NCBI RefSeq assembly: GCF_902506655.1
Contig: NZ_LR734808.1
Location: 1,302,001-1,366,000, forward strand
Reading direction: 5' to 3'
Source of the DNA: Marinoscillum sp. 108
GTDB taxonomy: Bacteria; Bacteroidota; Bacteroidia; Cytophagales; Cyclobacteriaceae
DNA length: 64,000 nucleotides
The notes under the pieces: generated by a model
What the model saw: the letters and a program-made list of their open reading frames with translations, nothing else
What the model was told of the DNA's origin: nothing
The model's database searches: none
Program-made: the position numbers and the translations under genes
Part shown: piece after piece, positions 42,816 to 51,989 of the stretch
Layout of the letters: the number at the start of each line of letters is the position of its first letter
How positions within the stretch are numbered: position 1 is the stretch's first letter

Positions 42816-45728
42816 ATGAAAAGCTTCCCTCTGATTTTACTGCTCGCCTTAACGCTAGCTACTACTCACGTCTCCGGGCAAAAACTAAAAATAAATGATA
42901 CCCCGGCCGCCACCTCTGCTGCAGACAGATGGCAAGGCTTTTTGCAGAGACAAAGCCTTTTGGAAAACTCGCTGGTCAAAAACATTCCCTTCAGAAATAT
43001 TGGCCCCACCATCATGAGTGGCCGGGTGGTAGACCTGGAAGTTGACCCTCAGGATCCCACGCACTTCTACGTGGCCTATGCCTCCGGAGGGCTTTGGGAA
43101 ACCAAAAATGAAGGTGCCTCTTTTGATCCCATATTTGACAATGAGATCGTGATGACCATCGGCGATATTGCTGTAGACTGGACCGAGAAAGTCATCTATG
43201 TAGGCACCGGTGAAAATAACTCCAGCCGGTCCTCCTACTCAGGCTACGGATTATTCAAATCCTCAGACAATGGCCAATCCTGGCAGCATTTGGGGCTCCC
43301 GGAATCCCATCACATCGGCCGGGTCATTGTACATCCCGATAACCCGAAAATTCTCTGGGTGGCTGTTTTGGGCCCATTGTACTCAAATAATCAAGCATCT
43401 GGCATTTACCGGAGCGTGGATGGTGGTGCTTCATGGGAAAAAACCCTCTATGTAGATAAAAAAAGTGGATTTGTAGAATTGATTTTGAATCCAAAAAAAC
43501 CCGATGAGTTGATTGCGGCTTCATGGCAGAAGGACCGAAAAGCATGGAATTTTGAGGAGTCAGGCAAAGGTTCGGCCATGTTTAAATCTACAGATGGTGG
43601 CATCACCTGGCTCAATATCTCATCCGGAAACAATGGGTTTCCGGATACTGAAGGCACTGGCAGGATTGGATTGGCATATGCCCCCTCTAACCCTGAGATC
43701 ATCTATGCCATACTGGATAATCAGGACCGTCGGAATGAAGAGGAAAAGGAAACTTTTTCTGTCACAAAAAACCTACTGAGAAACACAACGATCGATGCCT
43801 TCCTGGCGCTTACCAATGATGAACTCAACGATTTTCTGGACCGGGAAAACTTTCCCGATGAATACAATGCCGTAGACATCAAGGAAGAGGTAAAAAAAGG
43901 AAAAGTAAAACCCCAGGACCTGGTGACTTATCTGGAGGATGCGAATTCACTCCTTTTTGATACCCCCGTGAAGGGTGCGGAAGTATACCGCTCAGACAAT
44001 GGCGGAGAAACCTGGAGAAAAACGCATGAAGATTACATTGACGCGCTGGTATTTTCCTATGGTTACTATTTTGGACAAATAAGAGTGGACGGACAAAATC
44101 CTGACATTCTCTATACCATGGGAGTTCCACTGATCAAATCAACAGACGGGGGCAGCACCTGGAGCATCACGGATATGGAAAACGTGCACGCCGATCATCA
44201 CGCTCTTTGGGTCAACCCCTCCAGGCCGGGTCATTTGATCAATGGGAATGACGGTGGAATCAATATCTCTTATGATTTCGGCGACACCTGGGTCAAGTGT
44301 AACTCCACGGCAGTAGGTCAGCTCTATACGGTAAATGTGGATATGGCTGAGCCTTACAATGTGTACGCCGGTCTTCAGGACAATGGTGTCTGGAAAGGCC
44401 CCAGCAACTATACCTACAGCAGAAGTTGGCTGGAAGAAGGAAAATACCCTTATGAGCGGCTCATGGGTGGGGATGGTATGCAGGTGGTCATAGACACCCG
44501 AACCAACGATCTGGTTTATACCGGCTATCAGTTTGGCAACTATTTCAGAATCAATACTTCCACCGGAGATCAAAAATACATTACCCCAAAGCATCAACTG
44601 GGCGAGGCCCCGCTCCGCTGGAACTGGCAGTCACCGATCCTCCTTTCCAGCCACAATCAGGACATTGTCTATTTTGGCAGCAACAAATTTCATCGCTCTA
44701 TGAACCAGGGCGAAGATTTTGAGACCCTCTCCGGAGACCTGACCAATGGTGGCAAAAAAGGTGATGTGGCTTATGGAACACTCACGAGCATTAGCGAATC
44801 TCCCATCAGGTTTGGGCTGCTCTATGCAGGCAGCGATGATGGACTCATCCATATCAGTAGAGATGCCGGACAGACGTGGGAGAAAATAGCCAGTGGCCTT
44901 CCCACCAACCTTTGGGTGAGCAGGGTGACCGCATCGGCACATGCCGAAGGCCGGGTGTATGCCAGCCTCAATGGTTATCGCTGGGACCTTTTTGATGCCC
45001 TGATTTATCGATCCGATGATTATGGAAAAACATGGAAACCAATTGGCTTGGATTTGCCCAAAGAACCCGTGAACGTGATCAAAGAGGACCCGAAAAACGA
45101 AAACATTCTCTATGTAGGTACAGATCATGGAGCATATGTCTCCCTGGACGGAGGTGAGTCTTTCATGGCTTTCAATGCAGGTCTACCGGCCGTGGCAGTG
45201 CATGATCTGGTGATCCACCCCAGAGACAAAGACCTCATCCTCGGTACCCATGGGCGCTCTATCTATGTGGCCAATATGGAATCCCTACAGCAACTTCCCG
45301 GCCTTACTGATGACATCAAGGTATTTCCGATCTCTGAGAAGAGTTACTCCGAAAGGTGGGGCACCAAAGGCAGCTGGCATTGGGACGGGTACAATGAGCC
45401 TCAAACGGTCGTAGAAGCCTATACAAGCATCGGAGGCACGGCTACATTGAGCATTTCAATAGACAGCCTGGTATTGAAATCATGGACTACTCATCTGGAC
45501 AAAGGGTTGAACTACCTGGAATATGATTTCACATTTGACAGCTCTCAGGTGAAACAACTGCAAAAGCAATTGGAATTGGAAAGCACTTTGGAAGCAAGAG
45601 ACAATGGAAAGTACTACCTCCCGGCGGGTGCCTACACCTTCACACTGAACATTGGTGAGAAGAATGCTTCCGCTCCTTTAAAGGTGAATGCTCCCAGACA
45701 AGCAGCCAAAAGAAAGGGCAGCGAATAG
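42816..45728 (+). CDS. Secreted VPS10/sortilin-like Asp-box propeller protein
   Basis: 970 residues from the ATG at 42816 (MKSFPLILLLALTLATTHVSGQ, signal peptide); the frame is open 24 codons further upstream, but without a signal. At least six Asp boxes (STDGGITW, SDNGGETW, STDGGSTW, SYDFGDTW, SRDAGQTW, SDDYGKTW) show ten-bladed-type propellers as in WD40/YVTN/BNR glycosyl-hydrolase-like proteins. A middle insertion (about 340-400) and a C-terminal beta module follow. Enzymatic activity is not shown. Confidence 0.88.
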   Translation: MKSFPLILLLALTLATTHVSGQKLKINDTPAATSAADRWQGFLQRQSLLENSLVKNIPFRNIGPTIMSGRVVDLEVDPQDPTHFYVAYASGGLWETKNEGASFDPIFDNEIVMTIGDIAVDWTEKVIYVGTGENNSSRSSYSGYGLFKSSDNGQSWQHLGLPESHHIGRVIVHPDNPKILWVAVLGPLYSNNQASGIYRSVDGGASWEKTLYVDKKSGFVELILNPKKPDELIAASWQKDRKAWNFEESGKGSAMFKSTDGGITWLNISSGNNGFPDTEGTGRIGLAYAPSNPEIIYAILDNQDRRNEEEKETFSVTKNLLRNTTIDAFLALTNDELNDFLDRENFPDEYNAVDIKEEVKKGKVKPQDLVTYLEDANSLLFDTPVKGAEVYRSDNGGETWRKTHEDYIDALVFSYGYYFGQIRVDGQNPDILYTMGVPLIKSTDGGSTWSITDMENVHADHHALWVNPSRPGHLINGNDGGINISYDFGDTWVKCNSTAVGQLYTVNVDMAEPYNVYAGLQDNGVWKGPSNYTYSRSWLEEGKYPYERLMGGDGMQVVIDTRTNDLVYTGYQFGNYFRINTSTGDQKYITPKHQLGEAPLRWNWQSPILLSSHNQDIVYFGSNKFHRSMNQGEDFETLSGDLTNGGKKGDVAYGTLTSISESPIRFGLLYAGSDDGLIHISRDAGQTWEKIASGLPTNLWVSRVTASAHAEGRVYASLNGYRWDLFDALIYRSDDYGKTWKPIGLDLPKEPVNVIKEDPKNENILYVGTDHGAYVSLDGGESFMAFNAGLPAVAVHDLVIHPRDKDLILGTHGRSIYVANMESLQQLPGLTDDIKVFPISEKSYSERWGTKGSWHWDGYNEPQTVVEAYTSIGGTATLSISIDSLVLKSWTTHLDKGLNYLEYDFTFDSSQVKQLQKQLELESTLEARDNGKYYLPAGAYTFTLNIGEKNASAPLKVNAPRQAAKRKGSE

Positions 45729-45763
45729 CTGCCCGATATTTTATTTCGCACCCTAAAAGGTCA

Positions 45764-47317
45764 TTAGTATCCAACCTTCATGACCGGAAAAACCCGCCTT
45801 GTTTTTTGGCCACGAACAGTGACAAAGTACTTACCCGGTGGGAGGCGATAAGTTTCCCAACTAATCTGCTGGTCCTGAGAAATGTTCCCTCGATAGATGG
45901 ACTCAATATGTTTTCCGCTGATATCAATCAAATCGATGGCTACTGCCTCTGTCACGGCATCCACCCTGATCGTAGCACGTCCGTTCAGTGGATTAGGGTA
46001 GACCAGTAATCCCCGACCCTCCTGAGGTTGGGCAGCCAATGTTTTTTCGCGTTCACCAATAATAGAGACTGTTTCAAAGTCCCTAAATAATACATCCTGA
46101 GGCGAAGAAGCTCCCAACCATTGCTCCAAAACAGAAGCGTAAATCTGTCTGAAATCAAACTCCCATTCCAGGTTGTCATCATACTTGGCATTGCTGGAGA
46201 TGCTCGGGTTAGTGCCTGTCACCCCTCCCATCACTGCATTTCCAAAGAAGAACATCGGAGCGGCAGCTCCATGATCCGTACCTAAGCTGGCATTGGAGAC
46301 GATGCGTCGCCCAAATTCGGAAAATGTCTGACCAACTACCTTATCATCTGTCCCCTGCATCTCCAGATCTTTCATGAAAGCCATAATGCCGTCATTCAGA
46401 TCCTTGAGAAGAGAAGCGTGCTCTCCCTGGGTATGATCAGATCCCTCTACCTGCGCATCATGGGTATCAAAGCCCCCCATTCTCACCAGGTACAAAGGAG
46501 TTCTCAATCCTCCGGCGATCAACTGAGAAACAATCTTCAGCTGCTGGGCAATATACGTTTGAGGATAGGTCGCCTGACTTTTGACCTTGGCGGCAGCAGC
46601 TTTGACCACCTGCCCATATTGCTGAGATTGCTTGGCAATCAGACGCACATATTTTAGTTTTTCTCCTGCGGGGGTATCCGGCACTTCCCGTTCCTCATTC
46701 TCTATCAGGTCATAGAAGAAATCCGGATCGCTGATGACCATACTCATGGAGGACTGAGGCCCCTGAAAAAGCAAAGAGCTACCATAGCCTATCTCAATGG
46801 ATAGTGGATCGGTCATGTCATCATTGGGGAAACTCTCAGGATAACCAGGATAGGAATCACTCAAAAAGCGCCCGGTCCACCCCGAATTGACCAACTCATT
46901 GGAATCAGAGGCACTCATCCAGATGTCCGTGGATCGAAAATGAGAGTAATTTTGCTGTGGATAGCCCACATTTTGAATGACCTGAAACCTGTTCTCATCA
47001 TACAGTGATTTCAAACCATCAAAAGAAGGATGAAACGCCACATCAGCATCTGAAAGGTTCAGAAGCTTATTATCAGGCATGATCACATGTGGTCTCACTT
47101 TGTTCAAAGCAGAAAGCTGATCCAGAGGGATGACGGTATTCAATCCATCATTTCCACCTTCCAAAAAAATCATAACCAATACGCGATCGGTATCCACAGC
47201 CATTCTCAATAATGAGGTTAAGGAATTGGGTCCCGGCATGCGGAAGCCCATAGCACCCAGCACGCCAGGTACCGCCAGAGAATGAGAAACGTGTCTTAAA
47301 AATGATCTTCTTCTCAT
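45764..47317 (-). CDS. DUF1501 protein with type IX secretion sorting domain
   Basis: 517 residues. A twin-arginine-like start (MRRRSFLRHVSHSLAVPG), then DUF1501 (sulfatase-like fold: LVMIFLEGGNDGLNTVIPL, YSHFRSTDIWMSAS, FSEFGRR, THDAQVEGSDHTQGEH). The C-terminal ~80 residues (LLVYPNPLNGRATIRV ... KYFVTVRGQKTRRVFPVMK) are a Por/T9SS type A sorting domain, so the protein goes to the surface. It follows the DUF1800 gene by 7 bp, its usual partner. Function unknown. Confidence 0.9.
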   Translation of the reverse strand: MRRRSFLRHVSHSLAVPGVLGAMGFRMPGPNSLTSLLRMAVDTDRVLVMIFLEGGNDGLNTVIPLDQLSALNKVRPHVIMPDNKLLNLSDADVAFHPSFDGLKSLYDENRFQVIQNVGYPQQNYSHFRSTDIWMSASDSNELVNSGWTGRFLSDSYPGYPESFPNDDMTDPLSIEIGYGSSLLFQGPQSSMSMVISDPDFFYDLIENEEREVPDTPAGEKLKYVRLIAKQSQQYGQVVKAAAAKVKSQATYPQTYIAQQLKIVSQLIAGGLRTPLYLVRMGGFDTHDAQVEGSDHTQGEHASLLKDLNDGIMAFMKDLEMQGTDDKVVGQTFSEFGRRIVSNASLGTDHGAAAPMFFFGNAVMGGVTGTNPSISSNAKYDDNLEWEFDFRQIYASVLEQWLGASSPQDVLFRDFETVSIIGEREKTLAAQPQEGRGLLVYPNPLNGRATIRVDAVTEAVAIDLIDISGKHIESIYRGNISQDQQISWETYRLPPGKYFVTVRGQKTRRVFPVMKVGY

Positions 47318-47324
47318 AATAAAT

Positions 47325-49046
47325 CTACATTAGCTGGGCTTCTCCCAATTGTAACAAATGCTGAAAAGTAGGCTTCAAGCGGTTTTCAACGACCATTCTG
47401 TACTCTTCATCGTCGGGGTTTTCCGTAAGCTCACCCCAGGCTGTAGACCAGTAGCTATCTGTTTGCTGGCCAGACAATAAAATGCTCTTCAGGTTATTCA
47501 GCATCTCCGTATCCAGCTCCATTCCGAGCAAGAGCCGGCTACTCTCCAGGAGCATCAGGTTAGGGTCTTCAGGATGGTTGAGTCCACTGATAAATTTGAT
47601 CAAATCCGCAGGAATCTGAACTCCCTCCTTGATCCAAAAACCCCAATACACCAGCGAATCACTCGCAATCGCACGGTTGGCAATGGTATCTGTAGTCAGC
47701 CAATATTTATCATAAGAAGGAGTCTGGTAATAGGCTGGCCAACCCGATACACTCGGGGGATCACCAATTTCCATACCCAGATTGGCCATGTTCCATAAGA
47801 AACTGTTATGCTGTGTGTAACCGAGCAGCAAATCCTCAGTATCTACTCCTTCTACTTCCAGGGTTCTCCACAAGCCTAAAACATACTCTGTCGGGCTTTT
47901 AATAATGGCTCCCCAGTTGGCTTCATCATGAAAGTGAGCACTCTTGAATAGGGCCTCCAGCACAGGCTTTACTTCATAATCATTGGTTCTTAAAATATTC
48001 GCCAGGGGTTCTATCACCTGACCTTCAGCTGCGGCATCTATCTCCGGATATACGAAAAACTGATACAGTCGCCTGCACAGATAAAGTGCTGTTTCGTTGT
48101 TATCAAAAATCATATCCAGCAACTCATCCAGCTCCTCCGCTCCGGCCTCTCCGGTCCTGCCCAGGATGACCCTATTCCCATAAAATGCTGAAAATTGCTT
48201 GTTGGTGGTGTCATGAAACGGGCTGTAGAAATAAGAAGGCAATATCCCGGACGCCTCAAAATCCTCCCACCGAACAACCCAACCAGTAAGCACACGAGCA
48301 GCAGCCTGTACATCTTCCTCAGTGAAGTTCGCATTGGGTCCCTTACCGATACAAAATAGCTCCTGCAGTTCACGGCCGTAGTTTTCATCGGGAGCTTCCT
48401 TGTTGTTAAAGGTTCCGTTTAGGTACAGCAGCATGGCCGGATCAAGGGTCAATTCTTTGATCATGGTTTTGAAATTGCCAAAGAGATTTCTCCTCAACAT
48501 CTCAAAATAGCGATAGCTCAGCTTTGCATAGAACACACCCCAGGTTTGGATAGGCAGCAGGTTATGCCAGAAAAGAAGCATTTTCTCCTCAACTGAGGTA
48601 TCCTGATTGAGCATATTTTTAATCAGCCATCCCTTGAGTGAGTTGGTTCTGGGCCCTTCGTATTGATCGCCGTAAGCGGAATTGATCCAGGTTTCCCCGA
48701 AAGCAATCTCCGGATCTTCCACCCCGTTTGCAGGATCATTATAATTGTTCACGGGAAGCGTCACTGTTCCTTTGGTCAGCAACAGATCAACGGCTTGCGA
48801 CACGTCTAAACCCGCAAGGGCTTCCAAATCCTTCTGCCTGGTTCCAAAAAGTGTTCTCCTGAGTAGATGAAGCTTTTGCACATCGCCCCACTCCCCTGAG
48901 TAAACCTCCAAACCAGTGGCTAAGGCACTTCGCTTCGGCGAGGCTGGGTGATTGGTTTCCAACACTACCGGTGGTACTTTACGGTACTTGGCCAGTAGCT
49001 CCTGATAATTTTTTGGTAGATAATTTCTATCTTTTGAATTATTCAT
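47325..49046 (-). CDS. DUF1800 protein
   Basis: 573 residues with the DUF1800 core: LHLLRRTLFGTRQKDLEALAG, LLFWHNLLPIQTWGVF, NYGRELQELFCIGKGPNANF, YTEEDV-like acidic stretch and ARVLTGWVVRWEDF. No clear signal peptide. DUF1800 and DUF1501 genes are paired across Bacteroidota and Planctomycetes, perhaps acting on surface macromolecules; no biochemical role is established. Upstream gene of the pair. Confidence 0.9.
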   Translation of the reverse strand: MNNSKDRNYLPKNYQELLAKYRKVPPVVLETNHPASPKRSALATGLEVYSGEWGDVQKLHLLRRTLFGTRQKDLEALAGLDVSQAVDLLLTKGTVTLPVNNYNDPANGVEDPEIAFGETWINSAYGDQYEGPRTNSLKGWLIKNMLNQDTSVEEKMLLFWHNLLPIQTWGVFYAKLSYRYFEMLRRNLFGNFKTMIKELTLDPAMLLYLNGTFNNKEAPDENYGRELQELFCIGKGPNANFTEEDVQAAARVLTGWVVRWEDFEASGILPSYFYSPFHDTTNKQFSAFYGNRVILGRTGEAGAEELDELLDMIFDNNETALYLCRRLYQFFVYPEIDAAAEGQVIEPLANILRTNDYEVKPVLEALFKSAHFHDEANWGAIIKSPTEYVLGLWRTLEVEGVDTEDLLLGYTQHNSFLWNMANLGMEIGDPPSVSGWPAYYQTPSYDKYWLTTDTIANRAIASDSLVYWGFWIKEGVQIPADLIKFISGLNHPEDPNLMLLESSRLLLGMELDTEMLNNLKSILLSGQQTDSYWSTAWGELTENPDDEEYRMVVENRLKPTFQHLLQLGEAQLM

Positions 49047-49130
49047 AGAAATTTTTGTATTCTTTAAAACTAATCATTTCCTCGATTATTGTCAAAATGG
49101 CTAGATTAACCTAAAACAATTTTCGCTCAC

Positions 49131-49616
49131 ATGAACACCCTTAAGATAATAATCCCCGGACTTATACTGGCACTATGTGCCTGCCAATCTTCCAAAAAAG
49201 AACAAACCAACCTTCAACCATCTACGGCTCTTGAGTATGATTCACTGCTGGCAGCGGAAGTTGGTGCAGACGACTATGGCATGCGATCCTACGTCATTGC
49301 CAACCTCATTGCAGGTCCCAACAGGAGTCAGGATTCTGTGGAAGCTTCCAGGCTGCAAAGAGCACACCTGGATAACATCACCAGAATGGCTGAGGAAGGC
49401 ACACTGGTTCTGGCTGGCCCGTTTCTGGATGATCAGGAAATCCGGGGTATCTATGTTTTTGCGGTGGAAACCATAGAAGAAGCCGAAGCCCTTACCAGCA
49501 CCGATCCTGCCATACAGGCGGGGCGATTAAAAATGGAGCTCAGGCCATGGTATGGTAGTGCTGCACTTATGAAACTCAAAGATCTGCACACTCAGGTAGC
49601 CCGGAAAAAAATCTGA
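49131..49616 (+). CDS. YCII-domain lipoprotein
   Basis: 161 residues. Lipoprotein signal ends in LCAC (Cys17 or Cys19 region). The YCII-related (YciI-like ferredoxin-fold) domain spans about 50-145 with LQRAHLDNITRMAEEGTLVLAGPF and GIYVFAVETIEEAEALTSTDPA; the His in RAHLD is the usual active-site candidate. A membrane-anchored YciI is uncommon. Stand-alone. Confidence 0.83.
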   Translation: MNTLKIIIPGLILALCACQSSKKEQTNLQPSTALEYDSLLAAEVGADDYGMRSYVIANLIAGPNRSQDSVEASRLQRAHLDNITRMAEEGTLVLAGPFLDDQEIRGIYVFAVETIEEAEALTSTDPAIQAGRLKMELRPWYGSAALMKLKDLHTQVARKKI

Positions 49617-49753
49617 AGAATTAACAAAATGAAAATATTTCGACATTTCTGAGGAGCAAAATAGTATGCTTGCATAATAATTTTATCTAACTTTATGTGT
49701 TCCATAAAATGAGAGATTGGAATTAAATTACACATTAAACAAAATCGAAGAAG

Positions 49754-51013
49754 ATGATGATGAAAAATTCAATTAACCCATTGAAAGTCCTGGCTATGCT
49801 TGCCGTAGTAATTGGCCTGGCATTCACCACCAGCTGTGGTGAGGATGAACCTTCATGTACTGAAACTACCTGGTATGCGGATGCCGATGCGGATGGTTTG
49901 GGTGATGCCAATACCTCTGTAAGTGCCTGCGAGCAGCCTACCGGATATGTAGATAATAGCGATGATGATGATGATACTCAGGGCGAACCTACCAAGACCA
50001 TCTGGGAATTGGTACAAAGCACTGAGGGTCTTGACTCTTTGGAGAAATACCTGGGTGTATATCCTGATTTGGTAGCTACTCTGGGTGCTAGTGGTACTTT
50101 TACCCTATTTGCGCCTAACAATGATGCATTTGTCAACCTACTGGCCACTCCGGGATTCCCAGCTCAGATCACCTCTATTAATCCAGATATCATCAAAAAT
50201 GTACTGGCCTATCACATTTCGGTAACCTCTTACCTGAAAGCTGACTTGACCTCTGGCAAGCAGGTAACCACATTGGCTACAGGTCAGGGTGTGGATGTGA
50301 ATAGCGTAGATAAAATCGTGGTGAATGCTGATGGAACCTTGCTGACAGGTTCTTCTAATAATGCCATTGCAATTACAGGAGCTAACAAAAAAGCGACAAA
50401 TGGCGTGATGCACGTGGTAGGATCTGTATTGATACCCCAAACAGTCGGTGCACAGCTGACTCCTATCCTTGGAACCAATGCAGGAACACTCCTTCTTGGT
50501 GCTGATTTCTCATTACTTGCTCAGGCGATCTTCAAAGCTGACACATTCGCGGCTCAAAATTCTTTGCCTACCATTTACTCCATGCTTTCGGGTAGTGCTA
50601 CGCACACGGTGTTTGCACCAAGTAATGGAACATTCCATGTGGCTGCCGATACAAAAGCGGGAAATAGCGATGGAACAGCCAGTGAAGCAGAGATCAAAGC
50701 CTTTATGTCAGGCACCCCGGCTCAGAGCTTTTATGGAATTATCACCACTCAGATTGTTTTGTCTGAGGTGTTATCCACCAGCTTAACTCAAGGTGCACAA
50801 TTCACAGCTGCTTCTGGAGCTACGCTGACCGTATTGTCTACTGAAGCCCCTACTGATCCTGCAAAAGGTATCCTTACAGGAATAGTGATTGATTCTAATG
50901 GTGACACTACACCTGAGGCTCAGGTAGCTGTACCTGCCAGCGCAAGTTCATCTCTTGTTACTGCAAATGGTCGAGTACATGTAATCGCAGGGCTTCTGTC
51001 TCCGGTACAATAA
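49754..51013 (+). CDS. Fasciclin-domain lipoprotein
   Basis: 419 residues; start at the first of three ATG codons. Lipoprotein signal ends TTSC (Cys28). A metal-binding-type acidic segment (WYADADADGLGDANTSVSAC, then an Asp run) resembles thrombospondin type-3-like linkers. Two fasciclin (FAS1) domains follow (about 80-225 and 240-415), each with the FTLFAPNNDAF/HTVFAPSNGTF box and a YHI-type middle. FAS1 proteins mediate adhesion to surfaces or matrix. Anchored on the outer membrane by the lipid. Confidence 0.9.
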   Translation: MMMKNSINPLKVLAMLAVVIGLAFTTSCGEDEPSCTETTWYADADADGLGDANTSVSACEQPTGYVDNSDDDDDTQGEPTKTIWELVQSTEGLDSLEKYLGVYPDLVATLGASGTFTLFAPNNDAFVNLLATPGFPAQITSINPDIIKNVLAYHISVTSYLKADLTSGKQVTTLATGQGVDVNSVDKIVVNADGTLLTGSSNNAIAITGANKKATNGVMHVVGSVLIPQTVGAQLTPILGTNAGTLLLGADFSLLAQAIFKADTFAAQNSLPTIYSMLSGSATHTVFAPSNGTFHVAADTKAGNSDGTASEAEIKAFMSGTPAQSFYGIITTQIVLSEVLSTSLTQGAQFTAASGATLTVLSTEAPTDPAKGILTGIVIDSNGDTTPEAQVAVPASASSSLVTANGRVHVIAGLLSPVQ

Positions 51014-51036
51014 GAATTAAACGAAACCAATTACAT

Positions 51037-51073
51037 AAAAAAACCTCCCTGAATCATCAGGGAGGTTTTTTTA
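51037..51073. terminator. Bidirectional terminator between fasciclin and channel genes
   Basis: 9-bp stem cctccctga / tcagggagg (51044-51052 and 51057-51065), loop atca, with seven A before and eight T after. It serves both convergent transcripts. Confidence 0.9.
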
Positions 51074-51078
51074 TGCGC

Positions 51079-51912
51079 TTATATTTCTTCCAAGCGTTCT
51101 CCGCATTTACTGCAGTAATTGGATTGTCGCTCATTGCCCGTAGTACAACGCTGACAAATCTTATCTTTTATAGATCCTCGTCGTTCTGCTTTATTGATCT
51201 CAGAAGTCATAATCCCTGTGGGCACTGCCAGGATAGCATAACCCGTAAGCATCAGTATGGTGGCAAAGGTCTGCCCCAGCACAGTATGCGGTGCGATATC
51301 TCCATAACCAACAGTCGTTACGGTCACCACAGCCCAGTAGATACTTCTAGGAATGCTGGTAAATCCATTTTCCCCACCTTCTATGAGGTACATCAGGGTG
51401 CCAGTGATCATTACCAGGGTAAATACAGCTCCCATAAATATCAGGATCTTGCGTTTGGCACCTTCCATGGCCTGCCCCAACATCCTGGCTTCATTGATGT
51501 ACCTGGTCAGCTTCATGATTCGAAAAACTCGCAGTAACCGTATCGCCCGGATCACTACCAGGTAGCTGCCTCCGGTCACAAATAAGCTGATATAAGTCGG
51601 CAGCAAGGCAATGAGGTCTATCGCTCCAAAAAAGCTAAAGACATACGTTTTTGGTTTTTTACTTATGAAAATCCTCAGCAGGTATTCGATGCTGAAAATG
51701 ATTGTAAAGGTCCATTCCAGTATGTAAAATATCTCCTCAAATCTGATTTTGATATCCCTTACACTCTCCAGCATGACAACAATGATGCTGAGTACAATGG
51801 CCACTAGCAGTACCAAATCAAAAGCCTTGCCTGCCGGGGTATCGGTACCAAACACGATGACGAAGAGCTTGCTTCTCAGTTTGCCGAAATGTTTAAAATC
51901 CGCGTTTTCCAT
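51079..51912 (-). CDS. Voltage-gated-type potassium channel with C-terminal zinc ribbon
   Basis: 277 residues with six membrane helices. The S4-like helix VIRAIRLLRVFRIMKLTRYI carries spaced arginines, and TVTTVGYGDIAPHT is the K+ selectivity filter. The C-terminal 35 residues add CQRC...CSKC, a zinc ribbon, probably a cytosolic sensor or assembly element. Annotated in other genomes as an ion transporter. Convergent with the fasciclin gene. Confidence 0.93.
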   Translation of the reverse strand: MENADFKHFGKLRSKLFVIVFGTDTPAGKAFDLVLLVAIVLSIIVVMLESVRDIKIRFEEIFYILEWTFTIIFSIEYLLRIFISKKPKTYVFSFFGAIDLIALLPTYISLFVTGGSYLVVIRAIRLLRVFRIMKLTRYINEARMLGQAMEGAKRKILIFMGAVFTLVMITGTLMYLIEGGENGFTSIPRSIYWAVVTVTTVGYGDIAPHTVLGQTFATILMLTGYAILAVPTGIMTSEINKAERRGSIKDKICQRCTTGNERQSNYCSKCGERLEEI

Positions 51913-51935
51913 ATCCTAAATATCGCAAATCCATG

Positions 51936-51966
51936 AAAAAAGCCCTATCCAAATGGAAAGGGCTTC
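51936..51966 (-). terminator. Terminator of the TonB-dependent receptor gene
   Basis: On the minus strand the stem is agccct / agggct (51941-51946 and 51959-51964), extended by tcc / gga inside one mismatch. It is followed by a T-rich run. It lies just past the receptor stop. Confidence 0.65.
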
Positions 51967-51989
51967 GGTTAGATTGGTGATAAAACCGT

